DNA of 64,000 bases, from the NCBI RefSeq assembly GCF_026241135.1, contig NZ_JAPFGA010000003.1, positions 186,001 through 250,000 of the forward strand, in the 5' to 3' direction. The DNA is from Galbibacter kalidii. GTDB lineage: Bacteria; Bacteroidota; Bacteroidia; Flavobacteriales; Flavobacteriaceae. Positions 37,091 to 46,666 of this stretch are shown in pieces. A program made the translations under genes and the position numbers. Numbering within the stretch: position 1 is the stretch's first letter; the number at the start of each line of letters is the position of its first letter. The notes beneath the pieces were generated by a model. The model saw only the letters and a program-made list of their open reading frames with translations, had not been told where the DNA came from and made no database searches.

Positions 37091-38932
37091 TTACTCTATA
37101 TAAATAATGTCACTTTTTTCTGAAATGCCATTTTCGTTAAAGGCTTCAACCTGCATATAATACCCTTGATCTGTGTTTAAAGCCCTTAATTCATATTGGG
37201 CATCCTCATAAATCAAGACGGATAAATTGAGTTTATCTTCAGCTATTCCCCAATAAACCACATACCCGGTTGCCTTCTCGTCCTTATCCCAACTCAGGTC
37301 GGCATTACGCCTGTCCACTTGCCTTTCTACTTTAAAATTGGAAGGTTCTTCTGGTTTGTTTTCATATCCATTTCCAAAAACCCTGAATTCTGAAATAGAC
37401 AAATATTCATTTGAGCAATACACATGATTATATCTGATATACCTTGCATCTTTAGGTGTATCCAGTTCTATATAAGCATGTGGCATGTCTTTTTCATTTT
37501 CTGAATAATCGGCAAGGGTTTCCCAAGTTTTTCCGTCAATGGATAATTCAATGGTAAACTGTTGTCTCAAATCGTCCGGTCTTCCGAAAATCGTACTGTT
37601 ATAATCGGCAAAATTGATCTGGACGGCTTTGACATTCATCTTTTTTCCGAGATCCACCTCCACATAAATCGAATCGTTATTGGACTGGGACACCCAATAG
37701 GAACGTATTTCTTCATCGTTGATCTTGGCTATGTCGAACTCCCTGATCTGTTCCTGCATATATCCCTTCTCACTTTCGTCCACCACATTGATATCATCAG
37801 TTACCAAAGGCGAATTGGTCTTCACCGGTTTTTTATAAGAAAGCAGCATCCATCCGGTAAATCGCTGTTTGTGATTGTCTACCTCCGTATCCGGTAAATA
37901 ATGCGGATAATCACCGTAAGCGGTATTGACGAACATTTGTCCGTTGCCCTCAAACCCGGCCGGATACATCCCGAGGCGACGTTCAAATTTGTAGTTTACC
38001 GAAATGGCCATGGTAGCATAATGCCAGTAATTTCCGTTGTTGTCTTGTACTGTACTTCCGTGTCCGGATCCTTTTAAAAATCCACCGGGTTTATACGAAA
38101 TGGGGTTATAGGGAGCATATTCAAACGGGCCTAAAGGACTTTTGCTGGTGTACACACCATCGGCATAAACATTCCACTGGGTGCCGGGCGCCCCGTATTC
38201 CAAATAATAAGTGTCACCGTGTTTAACCATCCAAGGCCCTTCGATAAAAGGTTTTAAATCTGATCTATGATCTTGTCCGAAGCGTTCCCAGCCGTGGTTT
38301 TCCGGATCAAGGTTGAACAAATCTTTTTCTTCGCCCATGGGAACATAATAGTTTTCAGCATCCAATTCCACCGCACGAATAGGCCATTTGTTCGATGATT
38401 CTTCATATAAATAGACCCGACCATCGTCATCTACAAACAAATCCGGGTCTTGGATTCCCCCGGGCGGATTCAAGACTGCATAATTAGTCTTCCAATCCCC
38501 CAATTCAGGGTTATCTGTTTCTATTATGGCTCCCCTGCCCGACGGATCACCATAAACCAAAATTTTATCGCCTTTTACCACAGCAGCCGGGGCATTACTC
38601 CCATTAAAATACCAGCTTTGGGGTTTTATAAACTTCCAATTACTCATATCATCAGACATCCAGTAGCCATGGGAACGGGTGACGAACATAAAGTATTTTC
38701 CTTTAAAATTCACTACTGCAGGATCTGCTCCTGAGCGATACGACACTGCATTTTTTGCCCTGTAGTGCGACATATAGGAATAGTCGATATCCAAAGGATT
38801 ACAATAGGTTTTATAGTGTTTCTCAGTTTCTTCTATAGCCAAAGATTCTGTTGTTTCTTTCTTTGCCTCTGATTGACACGACAAGCAAAAAATCAGAACT
38901 GTATATATCAACTGTTTTTTCAGTGATTCCAT
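37091..38932 (-). CDS. GH43-family glycosidase with F5/8-C and FN3 domains
   Basis: A 613-residue lipoprotein (signal ending FCLSCQSE). The catalytic five-bladed propeller spans about 45-355, with SGADPAVVNFKGKYFMFVT (catalytic Asp), IQDPDLFVDDDGRVYLY and EGPWMVKHGDTYYLEYG (acid Glu), as in GH43. An F5/8 type C (discoidin) domain at about 430-520 and an FN3-like domain at about 528-612 follow, probably for sugar binding. GH43 enzymes remove arabinose, xylose or galactose units; the subfamily cannot be told. It is the last gene of the large minus-strand PUL and is separated from the sulfatase by a terminator hairpin, so it may also be expressed apart. Confidence 0.88.
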   Translation of the reverse strand: MESLKKQLIYTVLIFCLSCQSEAKKETTESLAIEETEKHYKTYCNPLDIDYSYMSHYRAKNAVSYRSGADPAVVNFKGKYFMFVTRSHGYWMSDDMSNWKFIKPQSWYFNGSNAPAAVVKGDKILVYGDPSGRGAIIETDNPELGDWKTNYAVLNPPGGIQDPDLFVDDDGRVYLYEESSNKWPIRAVELDAENYYVPMGEEKDLFNLDPENHGWERFGQDHRSDLKPFIEGPWMVKHGDTYYLEYGAPGTQWNVYADGVYTSKSPLGPFEYAPYNPISYKPGGFLKGSGHGSTVQDNNGNYWHYATMAISVNYKFERRLGMYPAGFEGNGQMFVNTAYGDYPHYLPDTEVDNHKQRFTGWMLLSYKKPVKTNSPLVTDDINVVDESEKGYMQEQIREFDIAKINDEEIRSYWVSQSNNDSIYVEVDLGKKMNVKAVQINFADYNSTIFGRPDDLRQQFTIELSIDGKTWETLADYSENEKDMPHAYIELDTPKDARYIRYNHVYCSNEYLSISEFRVFGNGYENKPEEPSNFKVERQVDRRNADLSWDKDEKATGYVVYWGIAEDKLNLSVLIYEDAQYELRALNTDQGYYMQVEAFNENGISEKSDIIYIE

Positions 38933-39024
38933 AAAATAATCTTGTTTAAATTTTTATCAATTTATCCATTCTATTTAGGCAAATTAGTTGAAAAACGTCC
39001 AGCGCGCCACCTGGCTCCTTCACT

Positions 39025-39047
39025 AAAAATGTCCGCTGGACATTTTT
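39025..39047. terminator. Terminator hairpin after sulfatase gene
   Basis: AAAAATGTCC-GCT-GGACATTTTT is a perfect 10-bp stem with a 3-base loop and T-rich ends on both strands. It lies 17 bases past the sulfatase stop and separates it from the GH43 gene. Confidence 0.65.
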
Positions 39048-39063
39048 TTAACGCTCGGCCCTT

Positions 39064-40842
39064 TCATGGCCGGCTATCTTTATCGATCTGTGGATCGTAT
39101 GAAGTCCCTGTATGACCTCTTAACTTATCAAAGGTCTTATAGGCTCGCTCTATCCTTTTCTTATCTACCGGCACAAATTCCTTATCGGTTACTTTATAAT
39201 GTTTTTGAAGGGAATCCAGTTTTATCCGAAGTTGTGCTTCAATAGTATCATATTCCGGATTATCAATAAGGTTGTTGACCTCATCAGGATCTTCTTGTAA
39301 ATCATACAGTTCCCAGGTATCGATATCATCGTAAAAATGAATCAGTTTATAACGAAGAGTTCTCACACCATACTGGCGTTTTACCATGTGAAAGGCCGGA
39401 TAGTCATAGTAATGATAATAAATTGCATCCCTGAAATCCTCTTCTGAAGCTTCTCCTTCCAAAACAGGTCTTAAAGATTTTCCCTGCATATCCTGTGGAA
39501 TATCCACTTGGGCATAGTCTAAAAAAGTTTCTGCAAAATCCAGGTTTTGGGTCAGGGCATTAATCACAGTTCCCTTATCTATTGATTTAGGATATTGTAT
39601 CAAAGCAGGCATACCAAAGGACTCTTCATACATATATCGCTTGTCAAACCATCCTTTTTCACCCAAATAAAAACCTTGATCAGAGGTGTAAACCACAATA
39701 GTGTTCTCTATCAAGTCATTTTCTTCCAGATAATCCAAGATTCTTCCCACACCTTCATCCACCGAGGCTATGGTCGCCAAATATTCCTGAAGATAACGCT
39801 GTCCCTTCCATTCGGCAAGCTCCCTTCCCGAAAGATTTGCTTCGTGCATGGCATCATTCTTTCCTTGATAAGCTTTGTCCCATGTAGCTCGCTGCTCAGG
39901 AGTCATACGATCAAAGTCCGTTTTCCAAGGATTATGAGCCAATTTATGGCTTCCTTTAGCAACTGTCATTTTCAGGTCATGTCCTTCGTACATATCCTTG
40001 TATATAGTCTGCTGTTGTTCTTTTGAGCCCAAAGACCCCTTGTGATCGGTAAAATAGGTATCCGGCAACGGAAATTGTACCGAATCATACTTGTTTGCAT
40101 GACGCAATGCCGGCATCCAGTTACGGTGAGGTGCTTTATGGTGTACCATCATCATAAACGGATTCGCACTGTCTTTTACCTTTTCCATATAGGCAATGGC
40201 CTTATCGGTAATCAAATCGGTGGCGTACCCCTGTTCAACAAGGGTGTCGGGCAATTTTGCAGCCCAATGTGCTGTGGTGTCTATCCGTTTTTTATCTAAA
40301 AGTGATGTATCCCTTAATCGTATAAACTGCGGATTGTAATAATTCCCCTGATCGTTTAAAATATCCCAATGATCAAACCCCTGCGGATAACCGTGTAAAT
40401 GCCATTTTCCAACAATGGACGTATTGTACCCCGCTTTTTGGAGCAGTTTTGGAAAAGTTTGCTGACTGCCATCAAAACGTTCGCCATTCATTCTGAATCC
40501 GTTGATATGGCTGTGCTTTCCGGTAAGGATAACTGCCCGGCTCGGACCGCAAATAGAATTGGTACAATAATTTCTGTTCAGTAAAGCTCCGTTTTGGGCT
40601 ATACGATCAATATTGGGTGTAGGAGCTAATTTACTGATCTCATGTCCGTAGGCGCTAATCGCTTGAATGGCATGGTCGTCGGCCATAATAAATATGATAT
40701 TCGGTCTGGTTTTGTTCTCGACTGCGCCTGCCTGTCCGGCAGGCAGGCTCGAACTGACACTATCATCAGTATTTTTCTGCTTACAGGATACTATGCCTAT
40801 TAGCAATGTCATTCCTAATATTATATATGCAAACTTTTTCAT
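39064..40842 (-). CDS. Formylglycine-dependent sulfatase (S1 family)
   Basis: A 592-residue lipoprotein (LLIGIVSCKQ). The type I sulfatase core opens with RPNIIFIMADDHAIQA (metal-binding Asp pair) and has the modification motif Cys98-Gly-Pro-Ser-Arg102 in NSICGPSRAVILTGK. VGKWHLHGYPQGFDHW, MMVHHKAPH and YTSDQGFYLGEKGWFDKRYMYE supply further active-site residues. Cys must be converted to formylglycine by a separate maturase not seen here. It removes sulfate from a glycan. A GC-rich palindrome is inserted in frame just after the lipidated N-terminus, giving SLPAGQAGA at residues 32-40; the site is a linker, so activity should be kept. It lies in the PUL between GH43 and GH3 genes. Confidence 0.93.
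   Translation of the reverse strand: MKKFAYIILGMTLLIGIVSCKQKNTDDSVSSSLPAGQAGAVENKTRPNIIFIMADDHAIQAISAYGHEISKLAPTPNIDRIAQNGALLNRNYCTNSICGPSRAVILTGKHSHINGFRMNGERFDGSQQTFPKLLQKAGYNTSIVGKWHLHGYPQGFDHWDILNDQGNYYNPQFIRLRDTSLLDKKRIDTTAHWAAKLPDTLVEQGYATDLITDKAIAYMEKVKDSANPFMMMVHHKAPHRNWMPALRHANKYDSVQFPLPDTYFTDHKGSLGSKEQQQTIYKDMYEGHDLKMTVAKGSHKLAHNPWKTDFDRMTPEQRATWDKAYQGKNDAMHEANLSGRELAEWKGQRYLQEYLATIASVDEGVGRILDYLEENDLIENTIVVYTSDQGFYLGEKGWFDKRYMYEESFGMPALIQYPKSIDKGTVINALTQNLDFAETFLDYAQVDIPQDMQGKSLRPVLEGEASEEDFRDAIYYHYYDYPAFHMVKRQYGVRTLRYKLIHFYDDIDTWELYDLQEDPDEVNNLIDNPEYDTIEAQLRIKLDSLQKHYKVTDKEFVPVDKKRIERAYKTFDKLRGHTGTSYDPQIDKDSRP
40726..40748. repeat. GC-rich palindromic repeat, copy 3, inside sulfatase gene
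   Basis: GCCTGCCTG-TCCGG-CAGGCAGGC, a near-perfect palindrome in frame within the sulfatase coding sequence. On the coding strand it reads LPAGQAG, which is out of character with the Ser/Asp linker around it. Confidence 0.8.
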
Positions 40843-41006
40843 CTGTTCTTTTTTTATTGTTTTTTAGTGGTCAGATGGAAATCGAAGATTCACGAGTTCC
40901 ATTATACAAATTAAAATTTTGCGAGTAATGCCCAAGATAATATCGGTTGGTTTGATAAATAAGTTAATGGGCATTTCATCTCAATTTGTTTTGGTTTATG
41001 TTAATT

Positions 41007-43346
41007 TTATTCCGTCAATTCAAATTCTTCCATTAATACCGATTCAGAATCAGTTCCAACAAACACTTGAAACATACCGGGCTCTGCAACAAAATCAAGA
41101 TCAGAATTATAAAATTTAAGGTCTTCTACTGAAAGCTCAAAACTGATGTTCTTCGTTTCCCCTTTTTTCAGTTCAATCTTTTTAAAGGCTTTCAACTCCT
41201 TAACCGGACGGGTTACAGAGCCCACCAGATCACGGATGTATAACTGAACAACCTCTTTTCCGTCATAGTCGCCGGTATTGGCAATATCGACAAAAACTTC
41301 CAAAGTATCCTGCATCGAAATGGTCTCGGAGCTCAATTTCAAGTTACTGTAATCGAAGTTTGTATAACTCAACCCATAACCGAAAGGATAGAGGGGTTCG
41401 TTTCGGACATCCAAATAATTACTTCTGAATTTTTCAAACTTGCCTTCTTTATTACTTAACGGACGTCCGGTATTCTTGTGATTGTAATAAATAGGCACTT
41501 GTCCCACATTCATCGGGAAGGTAGCCGTTAATTTCCCCGAAGGGTTAACATCACCAAACAACACATCAGAAATAGCCAATCCGGCCTGACTTCCCGGAAA
41601 CCAGACATTCAAAATAGCAGGCACATTTTCATTTTCTTCGACTATAGCCAAAGGTCTTCCGGTAAACAGAACCATCACTACGGGTTTTCCGGTTTTTAAA
41701 AGGGCATTCAACAAGTCTTTTTGTGCTTGTGGTATTTGCAGATTGGTCACACTGCTACTTTCTCCACTCATTTCGGCAGTTTCTCCAATGGCTGCCAGGA
41801 TAACATCAGATATTGATGCCACAGTTACGGCTTCATCCAACAGTTGTTTATCTGTTCTGTCATCACGTGGAATTTCCTTCCCGAACATGGTTACATTTTT
41901 TTCGTATTTCAAGTCATAATCCACATTACTGCCTTTGGCATAAAGTACCTCAACACTATCCCCTGCAACTTCTTTCAAGCCTTCCAAAAGCGGAATAGAT
42001 TTTTCCTGTTTGGTCGCTACACTCCAGGTTCCAGCCATATTGACCGCCGTATTGGCCAAAGGGCCAACCAATGCAATGGTTCCCTGTTTTTTTAATGGCA
42101 ATACTTTATTCCCACCGTGCCTGCCGGCAGGCAGGTTTTTAAGCAATACCATGGATTCAGCTGACACTTTTCGGGCAAAAGCCTTGTTTTCATCAGTAAA
42201 CACCTCGGTCTCGGCACGGTTTACATCACAGTATTTATATGGATTATCAAAGAGTCCGAGTTGGTATTTGGCGGTAAGAAGCCGTTTTACGGCAGTATCG
42301 ATCTCTTCCATGGAAATCTTTCCTTCATCCAAGGATTTTTTCAGTGTGGATAAAAACCCTTCACCCACCATATCCATATCTGTTCCGGCTTTAAGCGCTA
42401 AAGCTGATACTTGTTGAAGGTCACCCATACCGTGGGCTATCATCTCGTTGATTCCGGTATAATCCGACACCACAAAACCATTAAAGCCCCATTCGTTCCT
42501 AAGCAAATCGGTTAACAGCCATTTATTCCCTGTAGCCGGAATACCATCAATTTCATTAAACGATGCCATCACAGAACCCACTCCGGCGTCCACGGCCGCT
42601 TTGTACGGCGGTAGATATTCGTTATACATTCTGATTTTACTCATATCCACCGTATTGTAATCCCGCCCCGCTTCCGACGCACCATACAAGGCAAAGTGTT
42701 TTACACAAGACATCATGGTATTGTTTTTAGTCAAATCGTTTCCCTGATAGCCTTTTACCATCGCTTTGGCTATTTCACTTCCCAAAAAAGAATCCTCACC
42801 CGAACCTTCGGAAATACGGCCCCAGCGCGGGTCGCGGGAAACATCCACCATAGGGGAAAATGTCCAGTTGATTCCGTCAGCAGTAGCTTCTTGGGCTGCT
42901 ATTCTAGCTGTTTGCTTTATCAATTCCATATCCCATGAACTTGACAAGCCCAAAGGAATGGGAAAGGTTGTTTCGTATCCATGAATAACATCCATACCGA
43001 AGAGTAAAGGGATTTTTAGGCGGCTTTTTTCCACCGCTATCTGCTGAACTGCTTTTATTTTTTCAGCTGATTTTATATTGAAAAGTCCTCCTACTTTCCC
43101 TTCTTCTATTTTCTTACCAATATCTGAGCTTTGTGCCTGTCCGGTTGTAATATCTCCGGAAGCCGGTAAATTCAGCTGTCCCAATTTTTCTTCCAGGGTC
43201 ATTAAGCTTAAAATGGAATCTACCTGATTTTCAAAAGGATTGTTCGCGTTATTCGCAGTTGCTTTTGCGCCCTCGTTTTTACAGGCAAATAGCACTACTG
43301 TACAAAACAGCGATAAGATGATATATTGTTTGATTGATTTTTTCAT
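41007..43346 (-). CDS. GH3 beta-glucosidase (BglX-like)
   Basis: From the ATG at 43346 the protein has 779 residues with a lipoprotein signal (LFCTVVLFACKNE); a longer frame exists but would overlap the esterase gene and disturb this signal. The GH3 N-domain contains IPLLFGMDVIHGYET, DPRWGRISEGSGED, KHFALYGA and the nucleophile Asp295 in GFVVSDYTG. The C-domain carries GETAEMSGESSS with the likely acid/base Glu, followed by an FN3-like end. BglX-type GH3 enzymes cut beta-glucosides, including beta-1,2-linked sophoro-oligosaccharides in PULs with GH144. A GC palindrome adds LPAGRHGG near residue 405 between KN and VLPLKK. The gene is downstream of the esterase with overlapping frames. Confidence 0.92.
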   Translation of the reverse strand: MKKSIKQYIILSLFCTVVLFACKNEGAKATANNANNPFENQVDSILSLMTLEEKLGQLNLPASGDITTGQAQSSDIGKKIEEGKVGGLFNIKSAEKIKAVQQIAVEKSRLKIPLLFGMDVIHGYETTFPIPLGLSSSWDMELIKQTARIAAQEATADGINWTFSPMVDVSRDPRWGRISEGSGEDSFLGSEIAKAMVKGYQGNDLTKNNTMMSCVKHFALYGASEAGRDYNTVDMSKIRMYNEYLPPYKAAVDAGVGSVMASFNEIDGIPATGNKWLLTDLLRNEWGFNGFVVSDYTGINEMIAHGMGDLQQVSALALKAGTDMDMVGEGFLSTLKKSLDEGKISMEEIDTAVKRLLTAKYQLGLFDNPYKYCDVNRAETEVFTDENKAFARKVSAESMVLLKNLPAGRHGGNKVLPLKKQGTIALVGPLANTAVNMAGTWSVATKQEKSIPLLEGLKEVAGDSVEVLYAKGSNVDYDLKYEKNVTMFGKEIPRDDRTDKQLLDEAVTVASISDVILAAIGETAEMSGESSSVTNLQIPQAQKDLLNALLKTGKPVVMVLFTGRPLAIVEENENVPAILNVWFPGSQAGLAISDVLFGDVNPSGKLTATFPMNVGQVPIYYNHKNTGRPLSNKEGKFEKFRSNYLDVRNEPLYPFGYGLSYTNFDYSNLKLSSETISMQDTLEVFVDIANTGDYDGKEVVQLYIRDLVGSVTRPVKELKAFKKIELKKGETKNISFELSVEDLKFYNSDLDFVAEPGMFQVFVGTDSESVLMEEFELTE
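42117..42136. repeat. GC-rich palindromic repeat, copy 4, inside GH3 gene
   Basis: GTGCCTGCCGGCAGGCAGGT in frame within the GH3 gene, encoding LPAGRHGG on the coding strand at a surface loop where relatives usually have a short N-G or D-G turn before VLPL. Confidence 0.8.
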
Positions 43347-43348
43347 CC

Positions 43349-44143
43349 TTATTCTTGAGTTGAAGGTTTTGTTTTGGAAAAAAGCCATGGCAACAATTCA
43401 GGTTCTGCTAATGCTGCATCCCAACTGTTATGATTAGCTTCTTCATATAGGGTAAAATTGGGTGTTCCTCCGGCTTTTAGATAAGCACTTACCATATTTA
43501 TCGAAAGTTGAGGGTCTACGATATCGTCCTTAGCCCCGTGGAACACCCATAAAGCTGTTTTACCAGCATATTTTTTTACTGTTTCGGTATTACCACCGCC
43601 ACAAATGGCAAAAGCAGCAGCAAACATCTCAGGTTTTCGGTAGAGCAGCTCAAAAGTGCCCATTCCCCCCATGGAGAGTCCGCCAACATATAATTGTTCT
43701 TTTTTTACATACGATTCCTCTACAAATTGATCCATCAACTGCATAACCAGACTCAGTGGTTTTGATGGCGGTATTTGTGCAGGGAATTTTATCTCATATG
43801 GATGTATATTTCGATCCACTGTAACATTAGCCCAATAGCTTTCCTTTGGACACTGTGGAAAAATAACGACGGACGGGAAGTTTTTCCTGTTTTCTTCAGA
43901 AGCAAAAAGGCTGCTGCCATGTATCAGTTGACTAGCATTGTCACTACCTCGCTCTCCGGCGCCGTGAAGGAAGAGTACGAGTGGGTATTGTTTATCCTCT
44001 GAAAAGCCTTTTGGATACATGATGCGGTATTTTAAGGTATCCTTATTGACCACAAATTCTTTTTCCTGATAAAGCTGATCTTGTGCCATTAATGTTCCAG
44101 ACATTAATACCATGAGGAGTATTGTAGTTATTGTCGTTTTCAT
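43349..44143 (-). CDS. Exported esterase/prolyl-oligopeptidase-fold hydrolase
   Basis: A 264-residue alpha/beta-hydrolase with a cleavable signal (LLMVLMSGTLMAQ). Key parts are LVLFLHGAGERGSDN (oxyanion region), GLSMGGMGTFEL with nucleophile Ser157, FHGAKDDIVDP with the Asp (206/207) and EEANHNSWDAAL with His238. It resembles the 'phospholipase/carboxylesterase' and CE1-like proteins found in PULs, which remove acyl groups from sugars. It is flanked by the GH3 and metallophosphoesterase genes in one operon. The ester it cuts is unknown. Confidence 0.88.
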   Translation of the reverse strand: MKTTITTILLMVLMSGTLMAQDQLYQEKEFVVNKDTLKYRIMYPKGFSEDKQYPLVLFLHGAGERGSDNASQLIHGSSLFASEENRKNFPSVVIFPQCPKESYWANVTVDRNIHPYEIKFPAQIPPSKPLSLVMQLMDQFVEESYVKKEQLYVGGLSMGGMGTFELLYRKPEMFAAAFAICGGGNTETVKKYAGKTALWVFHGAKDDIVDPQLSINMVSAYLKAGGTPNFTLYEEANHNSWDAALAEPELLPWLFSKTKPSTQE

Positions 44144-44147
44144 CTAT

Positions 44148-45125
44148 CTAAAATTTTACGTTTTTAAAAACAAATTCGTGCTCAGGATCCTTTTTAAACT
44201 GATCTAACCAAGGGGAGTAGGTAGTTACCGAAATCGTTTTGTTTGTTGTATTCACTTTTACGATCCGTAAAAAGCCATTACCTCCGTTTTCTGATCTGTC
44301 GACACCTTTTTGGTAATTAGCCAGCATTTGATACACTTTATTCCCGTGTTTTCCTTCAGAAACCAACCTACCGACACCGGATTTCAACACATGGCCCGAA
44401 AAGACCATTAGTATATTTTTATGTTTTGAGACGAGTTTCTCCCAAAGTTGTTTTCCGTTATTAACTGCATCGTCACCGGTATCCTTCCCCACACCATAAG
44501 CTTGGGGTTGCCACCAATCCTCACCGTCATGCAAGGTACTGTCTTCATACAAATAGGCATGTGTATTGATAATGATCTTATGATCCGGATAAAGCGAAAT
44601 GATATCTTCAACCCAATCAATAGTTTTATTTCTCGGACCAAATTCCAGTGAAAACACCAACCATTTTTCTCCGGAAAGATCAAATTCAGAACACAAATTA
44701 TCCACCTTATTTTCTGGAAAGGAAGCTATTATATTAGAGTTATTTTTGAGTTCATTTAAATCAAAAAAACTATTTGCCATGGTTGTATTCCTGACATCTG
44801 CAAACTTATTGGGCTCACTTCCCATATCGTGGTTTCCCAAACAAAAAGAATAAGGGACTTTGCCGTTTAACATCTCAAATCCTTTTATGGCAATTTCCCA
44901 CTCTTTTTGAGAGTTGTTTTGGGTAATATCCCCCTCGTGTATCACAAGTGAAAACCTGTCTTTGTTATCGGCTATCCACTCCATCTGTTTATAATAGATC
45001 TCAGGAAACTCTTCAACGTATGCTTGGGTGTCCGGCAATACCACAAATTCAAAACTACGCTTATAGGATTTGCACGATAGCATCAACACGAATACTAATA
45101 ATTGCAAACAGTGTTTAAAGTTCAT
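44148..45125 (-). CDS. Calcineurin-like metallophosphoesterase lipoprotein
   Basis: A 325-residue lipoprotein (VFVLMLSCKSY). All metallophosphoesterase motifs are present: VVLPDTQAY (Asp with a PDTQ subgroup pattern), VIHEGDITQ (GD), FCLGNHDMG (GNHD), IINTHAYLYED (His) and FSGHVLKSGVG (GH). These bind two metal ions for phosphoester hydrolysis. Members of this subgroup are frequent in PULs of marine Bacteroidota, but their substrate is not settled; a phosphorylated glycan or teichoic-type decoration is possible. It is 4 bases from the esterase gene. Confidence 0.88.
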   Translation of the reverse strand: MNFKHCLQLLVFVLMLSCKSYKRSFEFVVLPDTQAYVEEFPEIYYKQMEWIADNKDRFSLVIHEGDITQNNSQKEWEIAIKGFEMLNGKVPYSFCLGNHDMGSEPNKFADVRNTTMANSFFDLNELKNNSNIIASFPENKVDNLCSEFDLSGEKWLVFSLEFGPRNKTIDWVEDIISLYPDHKIIINTHAYLYEDSTLHDGEDWWQPQAYGVGKDTGDDAVNNGKQLWEKLVSKHKNILMVFSGHVLKSGVGRLVSEGKHGNKVYQMLANYQKGVDRSENGGNGFLRIVKVNTTNKTISVTTYSPWLDQFKKDPEHEFVFKNVKF

Positions 45126-45192
45126 TGTTTTTGGTTGATTGGTTAAAATTTACGCTTTTTGATTTAATTATGTTGCATCTTCTTCCTGATTT

Positions 45193-46572
45193 TCAATAAC
45201 TAAACCCTAAAATATCGAGTCCGTTTCGCACATCTTCGTTCTGCATAAACAAATCCCAAAATAAACCCGTCCTGTAATTTTCTATCATAATGATTTGTGG
45301 ACCTTGGTCTATAGCTAAATAAGCTTCGGCCACCCAATAATCATATTCCGGACTAAAAGCATCATAAAATCCGGCCGGCCCCATCAAGGTTTCCCCTTTA
45401 CTGTGAAAAAAGTGCATCGCCGCCAAGGATTCTTCCGGAGTGTACGGAATAGAACTTACAGCTGCCGTAGGCGAAATGACCCCGGGATCGTTTCCGGGCT
45501 TATGGGCACTGTAGCCCCTAGATCCGTCATCGTTTCTGGTATAACTGGCCGTCAAACCCCAACAATCAGGACCGTAATCGGCGTAATTCTGCGGATTGTT
45601 CACACAATACTCATAATTAACCTGACTGTGGTTTACGTTTACATTCCAATAATTGGCATATTGATCGGAAAGGTTTCTCGGATCCAATCCCAAATAGGAA
45701 TAATGCGCCCAAAACAAAGGTCCGCCATAATTAGATCCCCCGGCATGTTCTACATACAAGGGTATTCCATAAGGCATATCAGATGAAACAATGTTGCCAT
45801 TTGCTGCCCATCCTTCGTGATAAGCCTCAGCAGGAATGGGATAATCAGGTGATGCTGCTCCCAAGATAAATGCTATCAGGGTTTCGTTATACCCCTTCAG
45901 TTCCAAATTAATGGCAAATCCGTGATTCGGACTCCAATGCCAATACAAGGCATTTTGTCCTTGTGTGTACCAATTCCATTCCACACCTTTCCACAGTACA
46001 TCAGCTTTATTGGCTAATACCATTTCTTCTTCGGTACCATTTTTAAAATACTCCTTTACGCAGATCAAGCCCTGAACAAAAAAGGCCGTTTCCAAAATAT
46101 CGCCCCCGTTATCTTGCTCACTAAAAGGAAGTACACTTCCGGTATTACCATCTATCCAATGCGGCCAAGCTCCGTGAAAGCGATCGGCATTTTCAAAAAA
46201 CTCAAGTATTTGAGACAATCTCGCTACACCTTCTGCCCTTGAAACATAACCGCGTTCGATGCCCACCAAAATAGCCATCAAACCAAAGCCACTGCCTCCG
46301 GTAGTCACTACATTTTCATTCAACGATGGATTGTCCGGATGATAACGTTCCCTTGCTGCTCCCGAATTGGTATTAGCAAAATCCCAAAAATACTTGAAGG
46401 TTTTTTCTTGAATCAAATCCATCAATTCCACATCGGGAATGGGCTCGACAACCACAGGGTCGTCATCAGTTCCAGAAGGTGGATCGGGGTCAAAAGGCTC
46501 GCCCGTACCGGGATCGTTAGAACAGGAAAATACAGCTATCGCAAAAAACATGTATAATAGTACCTGTTTCAT
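45193..46572 (-). CDS. GH144/glycoamylase-type protein, copy 1
   Basis: A 459-residue lipoprotein (FAIAVFSCSND followed by a Pro/Asp linker). It is an alpha/alpha-barrel protein of the glycoamylase Pfam type with TFKYFWDFANTNSGAARER near residue 60, TTGGSGFGLMAILVGIERGY, GDILETAFFVQGLI, ALYWHWSPNHGF, WAHYSYLGLDPR, and the end VAEAYLAIDQGPQIIMIENYRTG. Family GH144 includes endo-beta-1,2-glucanases and sophorose-releasing exo-enzymes. A close paralogue follows upstream. Clustering with GH3 and SusC/D supports glucan breakdown, and beta-1,2-glucan is the best guess from the family. Confidence 0.85.
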   Translation of the reverse strand: MKQVLLYMFFAIAVFSCSNDPGTGEPFDPDPPSGTDDDPVVVEPIPDVELMDLIQEKTFKYFWDFANTNSGAARERYHPDNPSLNENVVTTGGSGFGLMAILVGIERGYVSRAEGVARLSQILEFFENADRFHGAWPHWIDGNTGSVLPFSEQDNGGDILETAFFVQGLICVKEYFKNGTEEEMVLANKADVLWKGVEWNWYTQGQNALYWHWSPNHGFAINLELKGYNETLIAFILGAASPDYPIPAEAYHEGWAANGNIVSSDMPYGIPLYVEHAGGSNYGGPLFWAHYSYLGLDPRNLSDQYANYWNVNVNHSQVNYEYCVNNPQNYADYGPDCWGLTASYTRNDDGSRGYSAHKPGNDPGVISPTAAVSSIPYTPEESLAAMHFFHSKGETLMGPAGFYDAFSPEYDYWVAEAYLAIDQGPQIIMIENYRTGLFWDLFMQNEDVRNGLDILGFSY

Positions 46573-46666
46573 GTGTTTATTTTTATTGATTTTTATTGGA
46601 CACGCAACCTCGCATTCATAATCATTCCTCCGTGTTTCACTTTTGTCATGCTCGGTTTCATCATTT

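Noticed and set aside
39595-40026. A 143-codon plus-strand frame opposite the sulfatase.
   Set aside because: It is antisense to conserved sulfatase active-site blocks and shows no domain or signal.
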